Shown here piece by piece: positions 43,569 to 50,898 of a stretch of DNA of 64,000 nt. Position numbers and translations under genes: made by a program. Within the stretch, counting starts at the first letter, position 1; every line of letters begins with the position of its first letter. The notes beneath the pieces are model-generated. The model was not told the DNA's origin. It did no database searches and saw nothing but the letters and a program-made list of their open reading frames with translations. Origin of the DNA: Vibrio pelagius (GTDB taxonomy: Bacteria; Pseudomonadota; Gammaproteobacteria; Enterobacterales; Vibrionaceae); the NCBI RefSeq assembly GCF_024347575.1, contig NZ_AP025504.1, positions 992,001-1,056,000 on the forward strand, read 5' to 3'.

Positions 43569-44762
43569 ATGAGCACAATGGGCATCGCTATCGGTGCAAC
43601 TGCACTTTCTCTGATCTTAGTCGTCGTTTGGCTGCTCTCTTTATCTCTGAGAAAGCAACGATTGGAGCAGGAGCGTAAGGCTAGGGAGGTCGCTTATCGA
43701 AAGGCGATTGAGAAAGCACGCCTCCAAGAGAAGAAAGATCGTCTTTTTAAAGCCGAGACCGGCCACATACCTTCAATCTTGTATCTCGCCAAAGAAGCCG
43801 AACGGAATAATATTAAAGAGGCGCTCTATTGGTATGAGAAAGCGGCCCAGCAAGATAATGTCAATGGCATGTATGGCATCGTGCGATTGAGTATGAAACG
43901 CAAAGAAGACTTGATCTTAAAAGAGCAGGCTAACTTTTGGCAATTAGCGATTGCTGCTCTGGATAACGATTCCGATGCTAAGTTCAATATGGGGCAAGCC
44001 TTGATACATGGTCGAGGCACTACTAAGAACATACCGAAAGGTTATGCGTTGATTGAAGAAGCCGCCACCAGTGGGCACACCGAAGCGATGTTGTTTATGG
44101 GTGATTGGTGCCTTGACAAAGATAATTCAGATTACTCCCCAGAAAACGCTGTAGAGTGGTTTAGAATGGCGGCAGATAAACACGACCTCAATGGTAAGAT
44201 TAAGCTTGGCCTGAGTTATCTGAATGGTTTAGGTGTTGAAAAAAATCACGGTCTCGGCTGTTATTGGTTAGAGTGCGCTGCGGAAAAAAACAATACTGAA
44301 GCCATGTTCCATGCTGGTGAAGCTTGGATTGATCAGGGGGAGCACGGCAACGCTATCGCCTACATCTGGTTGTTTTTATCGGCTCATTTTGGTTATGAAC
44401 CTGCAAAAGCGTTGCGTGATAAAGTTGGGGGGAACCTTGGCGTTGATTCGATCGTCGGATTACAGGCGTTAACCAAGCCTATAATGACCAAACTCTCTCA
44501 AGAATCCGTAACGAAACACTCGGTTATTAAGGCGCTCAATAAACTTTATAAACGTAAAGTGCCAGTGCCTAAAAAAACAGAAGAGGGGATCGATGTTTTG
44601 CCGGAAGAGATAGCAGAAGACTCAGCGTTGGAACAGCAGTCAGCAAAGGACGTGAGTGACTACACACATGTGCCGTTTGATTCATCACCTAACAAGCCAA
44701 ATAGTGGTGCTGCTAGTCTCGATTTTAGTCAGTCGACCGTTCAGCCTAGTTGGAAAAGTTAG
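43569..44762 (+). CDS. Membrane-anchored Sel1-repeat protein
   Basis: A 397-residue protein. An N-terminal transmembrane helix (about 4-26) precedes a basic, charged coiled segment (RKQRLEQERKAREVAYRK). A tandem of about five Sel1-like (TPR-type) repeats follows between residues 55 and 270 (ALYWYEKAAQQDNVNGMYG, GYALIEEAATSGHTEAMLF, AVEWFRMAADKHDLNGKIK, GCYWLECAAEKNNTEAMFH). The C-terminus is acidic and low-complexity. The repeat domain faces the cytoplasm if the helix is an uncleaved anchor. Such proteins serve as scaffolds; the partner is unknown. It ends at a shared terminator. Confidence 0.8.
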   Translation: MSTMGIAIGATALSLILVVVWLLSLSLRKQRLEQERKAREVAYRKAIEKARLQEKKDRLFKAETGHIPSILYLAKEAERNNIKEALYWYEKAAQQDNVNGMYGIVRLSMKRKEDLILKEQANFWQLAIAALDNDSDAKFNMGQALIHGRGTTKNIPKGYALIEEAATSGHTEAMLFMGDWCLDKDNSDYSPENAVEWFRMAADKHDLNGKIKLGLSYLNGLGVEKNHGLGCYWLECAAEKNNTEAMFHAGEAWIDQGEHGNAIAYIWLFLSAHFGYEPAKALRDKVGGNLGVDSIVGLQALTKPIMTKLSQESVTKHSVIKALNKLYKRKVPVPKKTEEGIDVLPEEIAEDSALEQQSAKDVSDYTHVPFDSSPNKPNSGAASLDFSQSTVQPSWKS

Positions 44763-44828
44763 CTCAAAAACAATCATTGAATTTCAAACATGAATCGATA
44801 AACACTGTGGTGTAGGAATTGAAGTAAA

Positions 44829-44862
44829 CAAAAAGGGGGCAGCCAATGGCTGCCCCCTTTTG
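44829..44862. terminator. Bidirectional terminator between the Sel1 gene and sstT
   Basis: AAAAGGGGGCAGCC and GGCTGCCCCCTTTT form a 14-bp stem with A/T tails on both sides. Confidence 0.9.
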
Positions 44863-44878
44863 CAATCTTAATGTGAGA

Positions 44879-46099
44879 TTAAGCGTCAGACTTTTGCTGT
44901 TCAGCCTTACATACAGCGGCAGTGAATACCACGTCTGTAGAGCTGTTCAATGCTGTCTCAGCTGAATCTTGAATTACACCGATAATGAAGCCTACCGCGA
45001 CAACTTGCATTGCTACGTCGTTCGAGATACCGAATAGACCGCACGCCAGCGGGATAAGCAGTAGAGAGCCGCCTGCAACGCCAGAAGCACCACATGCAGA
45101 TACAGCAGCAACCAAGCTTAGAAGGATTGCAGTGAAGATATCGATTTGAATACCCATAGTGTGCACTGCAGCAAGTGTTAGTACGGTAATCGTGATTGCC
45201 GCGCCAGCCATGTTGATGGTTGCACCTAGTGGGATAGATACAGAGTAGGTATCTTCGTCTAGATTAAGCTTCTTACATAGGTTCATGTTTACAGGGATGT
45301 TTGCTGCACTTGAACGAGTGAAGAATGCTGTAACACCTGACTCACGTAGACACTGAAGAACCAGCGGGTAAGGGTTCTGCTTAGTCTTAACAAATACGAT
45401 GATCGGGTTGATAACCAGTGCGATGATCAGCATAGAGCTTAGCAGCACAGCAAGAAGTTGGCCGTAGCTTGCTAGCGCTTCGAAGCCGGTAGTTGCAAAC
45501 GTTGCAGATACTAGACCGAAAATACCGAAAGGTGCTAGACGAATAATGAAGCGAACAATGTGTGAAACACTGTGGCTTAGGTCTTCGAATACCGCTTTGG
45601 TTGTCGCTGAAGCGTGGTGCAGAGCAAGACCTAGACCGATTGCCCAAGCCAGGATACCGATGTAGTTTGCGTTCATCAGTGCATTTACTGGGTTATCAAC
45701 CAGTTTGAATAGCAGAGTTTGTAGAACCTCTGTGATGCCCTGTGGAGGGTTTGCGCCTTCAGCACCTGCAACCAGAGTTAAAGTGGTTGGGAACATAAAG
45801 CTCAGAACTACCGCTGTTAGTGCAGCCGAGAAAGTACCAATCAGGTAAAGCACAATGATTGGACGCATATGGGTATGCTGACCTTTCTTTTGGTTGGCGA
45901 TAGAAGCAGCAACAAGAATGAATACTAAAATTGGGGCTACAGCTTTTAACGCACCTACGAACAGACTACCAAGCAGACCTGCATCTTGAGCCGCCGAAGG
46001 CGAGAACATGGCTAGAACGACACCGAATACAATACCAGCAAGGATCTGAAGAACAAGATTTCCACGAGCGATGCGGGCGAACATGTTGTGATTTTGCAT
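44879..46099 (-). CDS. sstT: Serine/threonine:Na+ symporter
   Basis: A 406-residue dicarboxylate/amino acid:cation symporter (DAACS) of the SstT subgroup, with eight helices and re-entrant loops. [18 protein letters not shown] and the [20 protein letters not shown] block carry the Na+/substrate sites, and [22 protein letters not shown] is the other conserved loop (cited by position, about 336-358). It imports serine and threonine with sodium. It is monocistronic and lies between the two 162-bp repeats. Confidence 0.93.
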   Translation of the reverse strand: MQNHNMFARIARGNLVLQILAGIVFGVVLAMFSPSAAQDAGLLGSLFVGALKAVAPILVFILVAASIANQKKGQHTHMRPIIVLYLIGTFSAALTAVVLSFMFPTTLTLVAGAEGANPPQGITEVLQTLLFKLVDNPVNALMNANYIGILAWAIGLGLALHHASATTKAVFEDLSHSVSHIVRFIIRLAPFGIFGLVSATFATTGFEALASYGQLLAVLLSSMLIIALVINPIIVFVKTKQNPYPLVLQCLRESGVTAFFTRSSAANIPVNMNLCKKLNLDEDTYSVSIPLGATINMAGAAITITVLTLAAVHTMGIQIDIFTAILLSLVAAVSACGASGVAGGSLLLIPLACGLFGISNDVAMQVVAVGFIIGVIQDSAETALNSSTDVVFTAAVCKAEQQKSDA

Positions 46100-46389
46100 A
46101 AATTACCTGCAATTGTTAACTTATTATAGTGATATTTCTTTTATAAAATGGAACCATTTTGAACTATACACTAGTCGAATGGGCGCTCATATTAGCTTGA
46201 TTAATCTCAGTGTCTAGGATTAGTTTCATTTTAGTGTAATTGTTTGCGCTGTGTAGGTGTTTTGGCTTTAATTGTTAAATTTATGTATAACATATAAGAT
46301 ATAAATCTTTACAAATATGCATGCTCAGTTGATGTATCTGTGATTGGATCTGGCAAGAAATGGTTATGCAAACTATGTATTCAGAATTG

Positions 46390-46551
46390 ATACCAATCAC
46401 AGTAAGTAAGTGATCAAAAATAGCGCAGGAAAAAGGCTTGAGAACAAGGCAGCATTTTTCGATAAGTAGTTATTCTACAATCAAAAATTCTAACGCAGTT
46501 ATCGAGCATTTTAACAAGCTAGGGTGAGCAATTATTTACTACGATTGGTAT
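46390..46551 (+). repeat. 162-bp interspersed repeat, copy 2
   Basis: Same length and ends as the copy at 43166-43327, with five base differences. It lies in the 546-bp gap between sstT and rsgA, which otherwise holds only the rsgA terminator and the sstT promoter region. Confidence 0.88.
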
Positions 46552-46564
46552 GATATCTAAAATA

Positions 46565-46602
46565 TAAAAATGCTGCCGAGTAATCACTCACCGGCAGCAT
46601 AT
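46565..46602 (-). terminator. Terminator of the rsgA paralogue
   Basis: ATGCTGCCG (46570-46578) pairs with CGGCAGCAT (46592-46600), with an inner GAGT/ACTC extension, then TTTTTAT on the minus strand. Confidence 0.85.
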
Positions 46603-46645
46603 ATGGCTTTATCTTAGTTCGCTATTTGATGACTAAGTATGCATG

Positions 46646-47713
46646 TTAATCATCAAACTGTTTTCGATGACGGCTTTCGCTTTGAACATTGCGATACATC
46701 TTAGTCAACTGCTTAAAATTTGCGCGTTGCTGGGCTAGCGTTGCGCTGTTTCTCGCTTGTTCACGGAGCAGTTTCTGGTAGTTCTTAAACCGACGTTCAG
46801 TAAGTTCGCCACTTTCTAGCGCACGCTGAATCGCACATCCAGGCTCAGATTGATGTTGGCAATCTGAGAAGCGACAACGCATGGAAAGTTCTTCAATGTC
46901 GGCAAAGGTTTCACTGACACCTTCAGCACAGTCAGAAAGTTGCAGCTCTCGCATTCCTGGAGTATCAATCAACAAACCACCGTCTTTCAGTAAATGAAGA
47001 GAACGTGATGTGGTTGTGTGTCGACCTTTACTGTCGTCTTCACGGATCCCCCCCGTCGCTTGAGCCTGTTCAGCCATCAAAGAGTTGACGATTGTCGACT
47101 TACCCACACCAGACGAACCCATCAAAGCCACCGTTGCGCCAGATGTGCACCAAGGTGTTAGCACTTGAACCGAGTCCAAATCGAGACCGTTGACGGTTTC
47201 AATCATGAGCAACGGATCTAGAGTCTGAACTTGGCTGACTTTGGTCTCCGAGTCGTCACATAAGTCTTTTTTGGTTAAGACGATGACAGGCTCTACTTTC
47301 GCTTCATTAGCCAGTGCTAAGTAACGCTCAATACGGCTTAGATTGAAATCGTGGTTCAAGGATACGACGATGAACACGGTCGTAACGTTGGCCGAGATCA
47401 GTTGTTCTGCGACTCGAGTACCTGAAGCCTTTCGGCTGAAAAGTGACTGGCGATCCAATAATCGCTCAAATTGTTGGTTGGGTTTGAGTATCACCCAGTC
47501 ACCCACTGTCATAGCGGGCAGGGCATGGTGAATCGCGAGATGGATTTCTCCTTTCTCAGAAGCAAGTGTATAACCGCTTCGGTGATGTGCGATGACGCGA
47601 GCTGCGAAGTTTTCTTGCTCGTAATCTTCAAGTGTTAGCTGTTGTTGAAAAATAGGTTTCCATCCAAGTTGCGAGAGTGAAATTGGATCGGAAAATGCGT
47701 TTTTAGAATTCAT
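46646..47713 (-). CDS. RsgA-type small ribosomal subunit GTPase (probable paralogue)
   Basis: A 355-residue circularly permuted GTPase of the RsgA/YjeQ family, which binds the 30S subunit during late assembly. An OB-fold (about 30-90) precedes the GTPase domain, where G4 (VLTKKDL) comes before G1 ([15 protein letters not shown]) and G3 (IDTPGMREL). A C-terminal zinc site is [14 protein letters not shown], and a basic tail follows. The usual rsgA neighbours (orn, psd) are absent, so this is probably the second, chromosome-II copy. GAGG lies 7 nt before the ATG. Its long leader (to about 48038) contains a short ORF and several stem-loops. Confidence 0.88.
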   Translation of the reverse strand: MNSKNAFSDPISLSQLGWKPIFQQQLTLEDYEQENFAARVIAHHRSGYTLASEKGEIHLAIHHALPAMTVGDWVILKPNQQFERLLDRQSLFSRKASGTRVAEQLISANVTTVFIVVSLNHDFNLSRIERYLALANEAKVEPVIVLTKKDLCDDSETKVSQVQTLDPLLMIETVNGLDLDSVQVLTPWCTSGATVALMGSSGVGKSTIVNSLMAEQAQATGGIREDDSKGRHTTTSRSLHLLKDGGLLIDTPGMRELQLSDCAEGVSETFADIEELSMRCRFSDCQHQSEPGCAIQRALESGELTERRFKNYQKLLREQARNSATLAQQRANFKQLTKMYRNVQSESRHRKQFDD

Positions 47714-48038
47714 TGCTATACCTCGACATACAACTCGCGACTTTGGCGCTATTGCGATGTCAAAAAATGAGAATATGGGTCGAATTCAATAGATAGGACC
47801 CCGGGTTTTGTGCTTGTCTGCAGCGCAAACCGGGTAAAAGAAGGTGGTAATAGATTTTTCAGCTTAGTGTGAGTGATGTTTACACAATGCTTTACAACAA
47901 GTTACAGATACATGAAGTAACTTATTGGTCGTAAGGGAAAGTAAGTGGTTGTTGCCTTACGAGTAGTACGCTTCTTTTACTACGGGCGCTAATAGGTTCA
48001 TTACAATCATGGACGTTCTCCTTGGTGAGTTATTGACA
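47714..48038 (-). promoter_or_regulatory. Long structured leader of the rsgA paralogue
   Basis: From a TATACT -10 (48050-48045) to the ATG is about 325 nt. On the minus strand, GTAGTA/TACTAC forms a stem inside the leader ORF. CGTAAGG/CCTTACG (47955-47961 with 47930-47936) covers the leader stop codon. AAGTTAC/GTAACTT (47917-47923 with 47899-47905) and a bulged GC-rich stem at 47799-47834 follow. None has a T run. Confidence 0.45.
47957..48010 (-). CDS. Candidate 17-residue leader peptide
   Basis: MIVMNLLAPVVKEAYYS, followed by TAA. AAGGAG lies exactly 7 nt before the ATG, the best Shine-Dalgarno in the neighbourhood, and a TATACT box is about 35 bp upstream. The end of the ORF, including the stop codon, pairs with a downstream sequence, as in translation-attenuation leaders. 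No family is recognised and it could be fortuitous. Confidence 0.4.
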   Translation of the reverse strand: MIVMNLLAPVVKEAYYS

Positions 48039-48095
48039 GTAGTAAGTATAACTCAATGTCATACCACTCGATCTTAAATTGCTTGACAACTTTAA

Positions 48096-48131
48096 CAAAA
48101 AACCATGACAACGAGAAGCTGTCATGGTTTT
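48096..48131 (-). terminator. Terminator of the SCO gene
   Basis: AAACCATGACA and TGTCATGGTTT flank a 9-nt loop, with a T run on the minus strand. Confidence 0.85.
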
Positions 48132-48196
48132 AATTGTGCGAAATTGAACTGAAACTTTCACTTAATCGTGAGAGTGGTCCAAGTTCTTCATTCTAT

Positions 48197-48787
48197 TTAT
48201 AGCTTTTTAATTGCATCAACAATTGGTGCTGGCGTAAGCGTATGTGGGACCTTAGTAATCAAGGTGCCATCAGGCTTTAAAAAGTAGAAATATGAGCTGT
48301 GATCGAGTGTGTATTCAAGCTCTGAGCCTTCTAACTCTGATTTACGGAAGATCACACCGTAGTTATGAGCCAACGCTGTTGTGATATCAAGAGGGCCGCT
48401 TAATCCTTCCATATTCGGGTGGAAGTATTGCGCGTATTCATAAGATGCTTCTGCAGCATCACGTTCTGGGTCTAAAGAGATAAACATCGGGCGAACGTTC
48501 GCAACCTCTTCTTCAGATAGCTGATTGAGCGCCCCAGCCAACATGGCAAGTGACGTTGGGCAAACGTCGGGGCAGCGTGTGAAGCCAAAGTACACAATGC
48601 GCACTCGAGCATCACTTTCGTCGAAGATCTCTACCGGTTGGTTATCTTTACCAAATAGGGTAGTTGCCGAGATCTGTTGCTCTTTCTCTAGTTGCATCTG
48701 AGCTTTACTCTGTTCATCAAGGTAGGTTTTGATCCCGAATCCGAGTACGAATGCAACGACTAATGCGAGTGACCAGTTTTTACTCAT
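48197..48787 (-). CDS. SCO1/SenC-family copper chaperone
   Basis: A 196-residue membrane-anchored thioredoxin-fold protein. An N-terminal helix (about 6-22) holds it in the inner membrane with the domain in the periplasm. The copper site is CPDVC (in FTRCPDVCPTSLAML) plus the His in LDHSSYFYF. SCO proteins load CuA of cytochrome oxidase or act as thiol oxidoreductases. It overlaps the gene before it by four bases, so the two are coupled. No oxidase genes are in the window. Confidence 0.9.
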   Translation of the reverse strand: MSKNWSLALVVAFVLGFGIKTYLDEQSKAQMQLEKEQQISATTLFGKDNQPVEIFDESDARVRIVYFGFTRCPDVCPTSLAMLAGALNQLSEEEVANVRPMFISLDPERDAAEASYEYAQYFHPNMEGLSGPLDITTALAHNYGVIFRKSELEGSELEYTLDHSSYFYFLKPDGTLITKVPHTLTPAPIVDAIKKL

Positions 48788-49236
48788 CTTTCCATCCTTA
48801 TTGCAGGGTGTACCGTATTATTGCCGTCGGTTAATTCACCGAGCCATGTCATCTTGTCCATGGTACACACAGGTAAAATGACGTCACCTTGGAATGTATT
48901 CCCTTCGGTGCGCTTTAATTGAAATCTTGCCGTACCCATCTCCATTTCTAAACCACTGAGTGATAACTGAAGTTGGTCAGAACTGGTGCCATCCCAAGTG
49001 ACGGTTAGAGTGGCAGGAATCAGAGGTTGAGCGGTATCGTGCTCAAACACCATGGTGACCGAGTCTTGAGCGCACTCTTGCGTGCTCAACATACAGTACT
49101 GACTGATGTCTTGCTCTGTTTGAGTGTCTAGCGCGTGAGTAACTTGCTCGAGTAGTTGTGGGCCAAAGAAGCCGGCAAGCAGGGCGGCGCTTACCATCGC
49201 AACCTTAAGTGCTGGGTGCATAGGGGCTCTCATCAT
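48784..49236 (-). CDS. Hypothetical membrane-anchored periplasmic protein, partner of SCO
   Basis: A 150-residue protein of unknown function. An N-terminal helix (about 10-25, KVAMVSAALLAGFFGPQLL) anchors or exports it. Three Cys (CMLSTQEC near residues 48-55 and VCTMDKM near 123) and several Met and His could bind copper or form a disulfide. Its beta-rich body (FEHDTAQPLIPATLTVTWDG) resembles a small Ig-like fold. Four-base overlap with the SCO gene implies a shared job in copper delivery. This is inference from context. Confidence 0.7.
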   Translation of the reverse strand: MMRAPMHPALKVAMVSAALLAGFFGPQLLEQVTHALDTQTEQDISQYCMLSTQECAQDSVTMVFEHDTAQPLIPATLTVTWDGTSSDQLQLSLSGLEMEMGTARFQLKRTEGNTFQGDVILPVCTMDKMTWLGELTDGNNTVHPAIRMER

Positions 49237-49375
49237 TCCTTATATTGAGGGGCGATGGTATCACAAAGCTCATTACGTGCTTGTATCAAAAAACAATTTT
49301 GTGCGGAGGGTAGAAGCTTTGTTGTGGTGATTAAGCGGGATATTGATCAATGGGTTCGTTGGATAAATCAGATAT

Positions 49376-49403
49376 AAAAAAGCGAAGCTGCTTGCTTCGC
49401 TTT
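49376..49403 (-). terminator. Terminator of the DUF368 gene
   Basis: AAAGCGAAGC and GCTTCGCTTT with a 5-nt loop, then T-rich sequence on the minus strand. Confidence 0.8.
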
Positions 49404-49435
49404 GAGTGCTTGTTTGCTGATTACTATCTACTGCT

Positions 49436-50359
49436 CTATTGATGACCGTTTCGCTCTGCGAATTTCTCTAGGCCAAGTACCAATAGAATCGCTGCCATCA
49501 TCATGATTACCGCTAGAACCAACTGTGATGGTTGAGAAGTAATAGATTCAAATTCAAATGGAGAAAGATTTTCTTGAATCAACGGCACTTGCTCGCCCTT
49601 GGAGTTAGTGCGCCAGCTGATGGTCTCTTTCCAAGGCCAGATTTTTGGCAAGGTGCCAATCATTAAGCCTGTTAGGAATACTAATGTTATATCTCTGAAT
49701 GAGCGCAGTAGCCAAGAAAGCACGTGAGAGAAGCTTAACAGACCGATTACACAGCCAGAAAGAAACAGCAGTAGGATGTCAATTTGGAATCCCTTTACAG
49801 CAGCAAGTACAGGTGTGTACATGCCGATAAGTAGCAAAATGAAACTGCCGGAGATACCTGGAAGGATCATCGCACAGATTGCAATCGCGCCTGCAAGCAT
49901 GACATTAATGCTGGTTGGTTCCATATGCAGTGGTTTAAGAACCGTGATGCTATAAGCAAAAGCAATACCGAGTAACAGAAATAGACCACGTATTGCGTCG
50001 CGCTTTTGAACTTGCTTGAGTATATGGAAGACCGATACCAATATTAGACCGAAGAAGAAAGACCATAACGGTACAGGGTGCGCGACCAATAACCAAGAGA
50101 TCAGTTTTGCTAAGGTAGCGATACTGGTGAATACACCACCAAATAGAGCAATTAAGAAAAAGCCATTAATGTGGTCGAATGCTGCTTTGAAGCCTTCACG
50201 TTTCCAGATGCCTAAAACACTGGGGTTGATTCGACGAATGCTTTCTAGCAGCGTGTCATAAATGCCAGTAATAAAAGCAATCGTGCCACCCGACACACCA
50301 GGCACAACATCGGCTGCACCCATCGCCATGCCTTTAAAAAAAGTACTTAAGTAGTTCAT
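49436..50359 (-). CDS. popT: DUF368 undecaprenyl-phosphate translocase (PopT-type)
   Basis: A 307-residue membrane protein with about eight helices. The N-terminal GMAMGAADVVPGVSGGTIAFITGIY and central AICAMILPGISGSFILLLIGMY are the two inverted DUF368 repeats (about residues 10-34 and 160-181, cited by their PGVSGGT and PGISGSF cores). DUF368 proteins, including the Vibrio cholerae chromosome-II homologue, have been shown to recycle undecaprenyl phosphate across the inner membrane, supporting cell-wall synthesis especially at alkaline pH. It is monocistronic, upstream of the qrr gene. Confidence 0.85.
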   Translation of the reverse strand: MNYLSTFFKGMAMGAADVVPGVSGGTIAFITGIYDTLLESIRRINPSVLGIWKREGFKAAFDHINGFFLIALFGGVFTSIATLAKLISWLLVAHPVPLWSFFFGLILVSVFHILKQVQKRDAIRGLFLLLGIAFAYSITVLKPLHMEPTSINVMLAGAIAICAMILPGISGSFILLLIGMYTPVLAAVKGFQIDILLLFLSGCVIGLLSFSHVLSWLLRSFRDITLVFLTGLMIGTLPKIWPWKETISWRTNSKGEQVPLIQENLSPFEFESITSQPSQLVLAVIMMMAAILLVLGLEKFAERNGHQ

Positions 50360-50587
50360 TTGTCTTTAAGAGTTAATAATGGTTTGGAGCAGTATACAAA
50401 CTTTGGTGTAAAAAAAGTATGAATATGCATTCAGGGGAGATCACTTTAATTTTTTGTTCACAGAATCTGGATAGGCTGTCTCATTAAATTCATGTCAGGA
50501 AGCAAATTTATCAACCTGACGCTGCACTTCAGTTTGATTTATCTTTTGTTGAAATGAAATTGATTTCTTATTTATATTGCGTTTTAT

Positions 50588-50613
50588 TTGCATAATGCAA
50601 TTGCGTTTTGCAA
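50588..50613 (+). promoter_or_regulatory. Two adjacent LuxO-binding sites
   Basis: TTGCA-TAA-TGCAA at 50588-50600 is directly followed by TTGCG-TTT-TGCAA at 50601-50613. These match the LuxO enhancer motif TTGCA-N3-TGCAA (perfect, and one mismatch), about 65-90 bp upstream of the sigma-54 promoter. Confidence 0.88.
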
Positions 50614-50675
50614 TTTTAGTATTGCTTAGGGAGGTTTTTTTGCGATGTTCTCCCCAAAAATCTGCGCTTTTAAAG

Positions 50676-50691
50676 TTGGCACGCATCCTGC
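50676..50691 (+). promoter_or_regulatory. Sigma-54 promoter of qrr
   Basis: TTGGCACGCATCCTGC: GG at 50678-50679 and GC at 50690-50691 with the required 10-bp spacing of the -24/-12 elements. Confidence 0.9.
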
Positions 50692-50702
50692 TTTAATTAG
50701 AT

Positions 50703-50813
50703 TGACCCTTCTTAAGCCGAGGGTCACCTAGCCAACTGACGTTGTTAGTGGACCTAATTCTTGTTCACACATATATAGAGCCAATCGCCAATATTGCGGT
50801 TGGCTATTTTTTT
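50703..50813 (+). ncRNA. qrr: Qrr quorum-regulatory small RNA
   Basis: A Qrr small RNA of about 111 nt. It begins with the 5' stem-loop TGACCC...GGGTCA. The conserved Qrr core CCTAGCCAACTGACGTTGTT and AGTG run over 50727-50750, and it ends in a terminator (AGCCAATCGC/GCGGTTGGCT, then seven T). At low cell density phosphorylated LuxO and sigma-54 transcribe Qrrs, which with Hfq repress luxR/hapR-type mRNA and activate aphA. Which Qrr (2, 3, 4 or 5) cannot be told without species comparison. It lies on the plus strand between the minus-strand popT and malT genes. Confidence 0.95.
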
Positions 50814-50898
50814 GTCTGCAAGTTGGTGTCGTCTGTTTTATAAGCAAAAAAAAGCCAGTCACCATTAGCGACTAGCTGTTCTTTTTTCTCGAATCTCT

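Noticed and set aside
50495..50686. Minus-strand frame of 63 codons
   Set aside because: It overlaps the LuxO sites and the sigma-54 promoter of qrr, which explain the sequence better.
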